Shown here: piece by piece, positions 61,657 to 64,000 of the stretch
How the letters are laid out: the number at the start of each line of letters is the position of its first letter
Numbering within the stretch: the stretch's first letter is position 1
From: Planctomycetota bacterium
GTDB lineage: Bacteria; Planctomycetota; PUPC01; JACPCR01
DNA: 64,000 nt
Reading direction: 5' to 3'
Assembly: GCA_027625095.1 (NCBI GenBank)
Contig: JAQBXN010000012.1
Location: 39,887-103,886 of the forward strand
Made by a program: the position numbers and the translations under genes
Notes under the pieces: model-generated
What the model was told of the DNA's origin: nothing
Database searches by the model: none
The model's input: only the letters and a program-made list of their open reading frames with translations

Positions 61657-62961
61657 ATGAACGAACATCTTTTCTCCCGCCGAACAATGCTCCGTGGTCT
61701 TGGCGTCAGCATGGCGCTGCCTTGGTTCGAATCCCGCACCGTCTGGGGGGATGAACCGAAAGGCAACGAGCGTTCGAGCGAAGCGCCGAAACGGCTGGCC
61801 GTGCTCTTCTCCGGCAACGGTTTTCACCGCAGCGAGTGGTGGGCCAAGGGCGAAGGCAAAGACATGGAACTCGGCAAGGTCTTGATGCCGCTGAAGGATT
61901 ATCGTGAAAAGATGCTCTTCATCCGAGGGCTCTTTAATGCTGAAGCGCTCAAGGGCAACGTCCACAGTTCGCAGACGGGTAATCTCCTCTCTGGTGCGCC
62001 GCTCGCCTCCGGCGGCGAGATCCGTTCGGGCACAAGCTTCGATCAGATTCTGGCCCAGCGTTACGGCCGGCAGACAAAAGTGCCCAGCCTTGTGCTCGCC
62101 TGCGAAAAGGCCAATCCGGCCGTGCACAAAAACTATTCGATGCTGTACAGCTCCCACGTCTCCTGGAGTTCTGCCACCACGCCGACACCGCTCGAACTCT
62201 ACCCGGCTCTGGCATTCGACAGGCTGTTCAAGGACAGCAATCAGCGTGGCGACCAGAGTGTGCTCGACGCCATATTGAGCGAGGCGCAGAGCCTGCGAAG
62301 CAGCGTCAGTCACCGCGACCAGCAGAAGCTTGATGAATATCTCGACTCCGTTCGAGAAGTGGAACTCCGCATTGAGGGCGCCGGCAAAAGAGGCGAGTTG
62401 CAAGGCTGGCGTCCCGCTCTCGACAAACCAAACCTCCCACGCCCGGCCGACGGCATCCCGCAACAACTTGCCGAACACATGCGGCTGATGTGCGATATCC
62501 TCGTCCTCGCATTTCAGACGGACGCCACCCGCATCTGCACTCTCAAACTCAACAACGATCATTCATCGTTGCGATTTCCCCATCTCGGCGTGGATTACAT
62601 GATCCACCATCTTCTTTCCCACAAAGACACGCCCGACTGGCTGAAGGTGAACCAGTTTTTCGTCGAACAACTCGCCTACATCGCAGGCAAGCTCGACGCC
62701 ATCCAGGAAGGCGAGCGAACGCTGCTGGATAACTCCGCTCTGCTTTACTGCTCGAGCATGCTCCATGGGAATCACGACGCCAACCAGCTACCGGTAGTCG
62801 TCCTTGGCGGGGCCGGCGGCCAGATAAAAGGCGGCCGAGTCCTCGACTACCTCGGCAAGCCCAATCGTCAGATGTGCCGCCTCTACCTCTCACTGATGAA
62901 CAAATTCGGCGTCCAACTCGAAACCTTTGGCGACGCGACCACACCTCTCGATGAAGTGTAG
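61657..62961 (+). CDS. Tat-exported DUF1552 protein
   Basis: A 434-residue protein that starts with a Tat signal ('SRRTMLRGLGVSMALPWF'). The DUF1552 domain covers the rest: 'LAVLFSGNGFHRSEWWAKG', 'VHSSQTGNLLSGAPLASGG', 'REVELRIEGAGKRGEL' and 'LLYCSSMLHGNHDANQLPV', the last resembling a DUF1501/sulfatase-like metal site. It begins 112 bp after the DUF1592 cytochrome gene, its usual partner. The C-terminus 'LETFGDATTPLDEV' is complete. Biochemical role not established. Confidence 0.9.
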   Translation: MNEHLFSRRTMLRGLGVSMALPWFESRTVWGDEPKGNERSSEAPKRLAVLFSGNGFHRSEWWAKGEGKDMELGKVLMPLKDYREKMLFIRGLFNAEALKGNVHSSQTGNLLSGAPLASGGEIRSGTSFDQILAQRYGRQTKVPSLVLACEKANPAVHKNYSMLYSSHVSWSSATTPTPLELYPALAFDRLFKDSNQRGDQSVLDAILSEAQSLRSSVSHRDQQKLDEYLDSVREVELRIEGAGKRGELQGWRPALDKPNLPRPADGIPQQLAEHMRLMCDILVLAFQTDATRICTLKLNNDHSSLRFPHLGVDYMIHHLLSHKDTPDWLKVNQFFVEQLAYIAGKLDAIQEGERTLLDNSALLYCSSMLHGNHDANQLPVVVLGGAGGQIKGGRVLDYLGKPNRQMCRLYLSLMNKFGVQLETFGDATTPLDEV

Positions 62962-62994
62962 CTGAAGGCGAGAGCCTGCCCTTTACCCATTTAG

Positions 62995-63310
62995 GCAGCC
63001 GTCCCTGGCGAACAACCAATTGCCGTCTACGTAAACTGCACGGGCAGCAGCACGGGCGAAAAGAATGCCATTCGGCAGAAAGTGGTGTTTGAGTTTCGCA
63101 CGAAGAATGAGAGCTCCAAAGATCTCGCTCTCCACTTGGGCCAGGCGGTGCTTGCCGACGCTGAAAACAGGAGGTATACCAGCCCGTCCATTTAACAAAA
63201 CCCAAGTGAATGATGAAACAATTGTCGCCATGTCCAAGGGGAAGGGGGCATGGAATGTCGAGTTTGCACTGCCTGCGGAAGTCAAAGTATCAAAAATTGG
63301 CTCGCTCCAC
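62995..63310 (+). pseudogene. Frameshifted remnant of a small secreted-type protein
   Basis: Directly after a TAG, one frame reads 'VPGEQPIAVYVNCTGSSTG' through 'LALHLGQAVLADAENRRY' to a stop at 63193-63195. The next frame continues in register with 'NKTQVNDETIVAMSKGKGAW' and 'NVEFALPAEVKVSKIGSLHC'. Both halves have coding-like composition and could join into one beta-sandwich protein (DUF4352-like in feel) broken by one frameshift near 63,190. There is no convincing start codon. Confidence 0.45.
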
Positions 63311-63373
63311 TGCCTCTGGAGCATGTTCGGCGACAGGAGCCGGATGCGCCTAGTGATCTCAGTGCTCTGGCTA

Positions 63374-63844
63374 TCAGCGTTGGCGCGGATTTTGGAGGCA
63401 GGCGGGGAAACTCGACCATTCATACGAACGCAGCTTCTGTCGGGGCCGCAACAGCCGGGCGCGGGCCGGATTGAGGTGCACGGAGTCACACACCGTCCGC
63501 AGGTAACCGTTGCCGCTGCCCTCCACCACCAGTGATTTGTAGCGCCCGCTGAACAGGCGCCCGTAGAGTTTGTGCCGGCGATTGAACCGGCCGGTGTAGG
63601 TGCCGAGGAACCACTTCATCCCCGCCACCAGGTTGGGCCGGGGAGTTTCCACGACCAGATGAAAGTGGTTGGGCATCAGACAATAGGCATGCACCTGCCA
63701 GCCGGTCTTCGCGCAGGCCTGGCCCAATGTTTGGAGGAACACCTTGTAATCTTCCCTGCCCTTGAAAATGGGCTCCCGGCGGTCGCCCCGGTTCAAAACA
63801 TGGCATACCGCACCGGAATACTGCACACGAAGCTTGCGAGCCAT
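63374..63844 (-). CDS. RAYT-family Y1 transposase, probably inactive
   Basis: From the ATG at 63844 the protein has 156 residues, shorter than the 230-330 usual for REP-associated tyrosine transposases, and it lacks the C-terminal extension. The HUH metal motif is intact in 'MPNHFHLVVETPRP', and the family start is 'MARKLRVQYSGAVCHVLNRG'. The catalytic helix reads 'DSVHLNPARARL', where active relatives have a tyrosine at the serine position (DYIHLNPVRAGL-type). Such proteins cut REP palindromes and are domesticated in many genomes. The frame is open upstream to 63877. Confidence 0.8.
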   Translation of the reverse strand: MARKLRVQYSGAVCHVLNRGDRREPIFKGREDYKVFLQTLGQACAKTGWQVHAYCLMPNHFHLVVETPRPNLVAGMKWFLGTYTGRFNRRHKLYGRLFSGRYKSLVVEGSGNGYLRTVCDSVHLNPARARLLRPRQKLRSYEWSSFPACLQNPRQR

Positions 63845-63865
63845 GGGGCGTGCTGCCCTGCTTGT

Positions 63866-63892
63866 ATCAATAGTCAAGAACCGACCCCTTTA
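63866..63892 (-). repeat. REP-like motif upstream of RAYT gene
   Basis: On the minus strand 'AAAGGGGTCGGTTCTTGACT' lies about 25 bases before the transposase start. Comparable GGGGTC(A/G)GGTCTTGAC sequences flank RAYT genes in other bacteria (general knowledge). An arm of the 10.44-kb palindrome is similar. Confidence 0.5.
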
Positions 63893-63920
63893 CGGTGATC
63901 TTATCGAGCGGATTTGCGAT

Positions 63921-64000
63921 TCACTCCAATTTCCACAGCACCGTTCCCATGTGATAGCGGGTATGCTGCTCGGTCCCGATGCTATACCAGGCCGTCACGA
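63921..64000 (-). CDS. C-terminal end of a gene cut by the window edge
   Basis: On the minus strand the frame from the window edge to a TGA at 63921-63923 reads 'VTAWYSIGTEQHTRYHMG' and ends 'TVLWKLE'. The sequence is protein-like and too short to identify. Confidence 0.4.
   Translation of the reverse strand, partial: VTAWYSIGTEQHTRYHMGTVLWKLE

Overview
The window is gene-dense bacterial chromosome of medium GC. It holds about 53 protein genes on both strands, one tRNA-Gly(CCC), a truncated gene at the right edge, and several families of short repeats. The gene content suggests an uncultivated member of the Planctomycetota/Verrucomicrobiota/Lentisphaerota group or a neighbouring phylum such as Sumerlaeota, Hydrogenedentota or Latescibacterota. 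The evidence is a DUF1587/1592/1588/1585 cytochrome paired with a Tat-exported DUF1552 protein, a formylglycine-generating-type protein, BatA/VWA membrane proteins, a prepilin-signal protein, many sugar-acid and polyol catabolic enzymes (enolase-superfamily dehydratase, HpaI-type aldolase, xylose isomerase, UxaA, Gfo/Idh/MocA, RraA, PhyH, IolC) and two creatininase-family hydrolases. No rRNA or ribosomal protein operon is present, so the phylum cannot be fixed from the sequence alone.

Layout. 0-2 kb: a YchF-like GTPase with a disturbed P-loop converges on a lone MacB/LolD-type ABC ATPase. 2-9 kb: a sugar-acid catabolic block (dehydratase, aldolase, xylose isomerase, UxaA), then a UVR-motif protein and an M24 peptidase. 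8.9-17 kb: GT-C membrane protein, Gfo/Idh oxidoreductase, prepilin-like PA14-like protein, tRNA-Gly, NlpD-like lipoprotein, alpha/beta hydrolase and acyl-CoA synthetase. 17-30 kb: FGE-like protein, HU with a proline-rich tail, two zinc-ribbon/transmembrane scaffold proteins, an ABC ATPase with a tandem ModA-like binding protein, and two large BatA/VWA membrane proteins. 30-35 kb: a DUF234-type AAA ATPase whose promoter sits inside a perfect inverted repeat, an amidohydrolase, RraA and PhyH. 35-44 kb: a long disordered acidic protein, rimI-ndk, hemB-mrp, a secreted CxxC protein and an FHA-GAF-PP2C phosphatase. 43-47.5 kb: a compact six-gene operon (B3/4 domain, methyltransferase, cupin, ADP-ribosylglycohydrolase, HAD phosphatase, creatininase). 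47.5-57 kb: FHA-GAF-HD-GYP protein, MBL-TPR protein, PmtA-like methyltransferase, a small zinc ribbon, ispF-cysS, a second creatininase and an IolC-DUF2090 fusion. 57-64 kb: the DUF1592/DUF1552 pair, a decayed gene, and a RAYT transposase whose usual catalytic tyrosine position reads serine.

Housekeeping genes (ychF, hupB-like, ndk, rimI, hemB, mrp, ispF, cysS) are scattered among carbohydrate and signalling genes. The most unusual structures are non-coding or semi-coding: a GA-rich 40-46 bp tandem repeat after ndk that recurs in reverse orientation at 44.8 kb, where it runs in frame into the ADP-ribosylglycohydrolase ORF; a 127-bp imperfect palindrome at 10.44-10.57 kb whose arm resembles the motif beside the RAYT gene; and the nested operator/promoter in front of the AAA ATPase. 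No CRISPR array, prophage or recognised defence island was seen.
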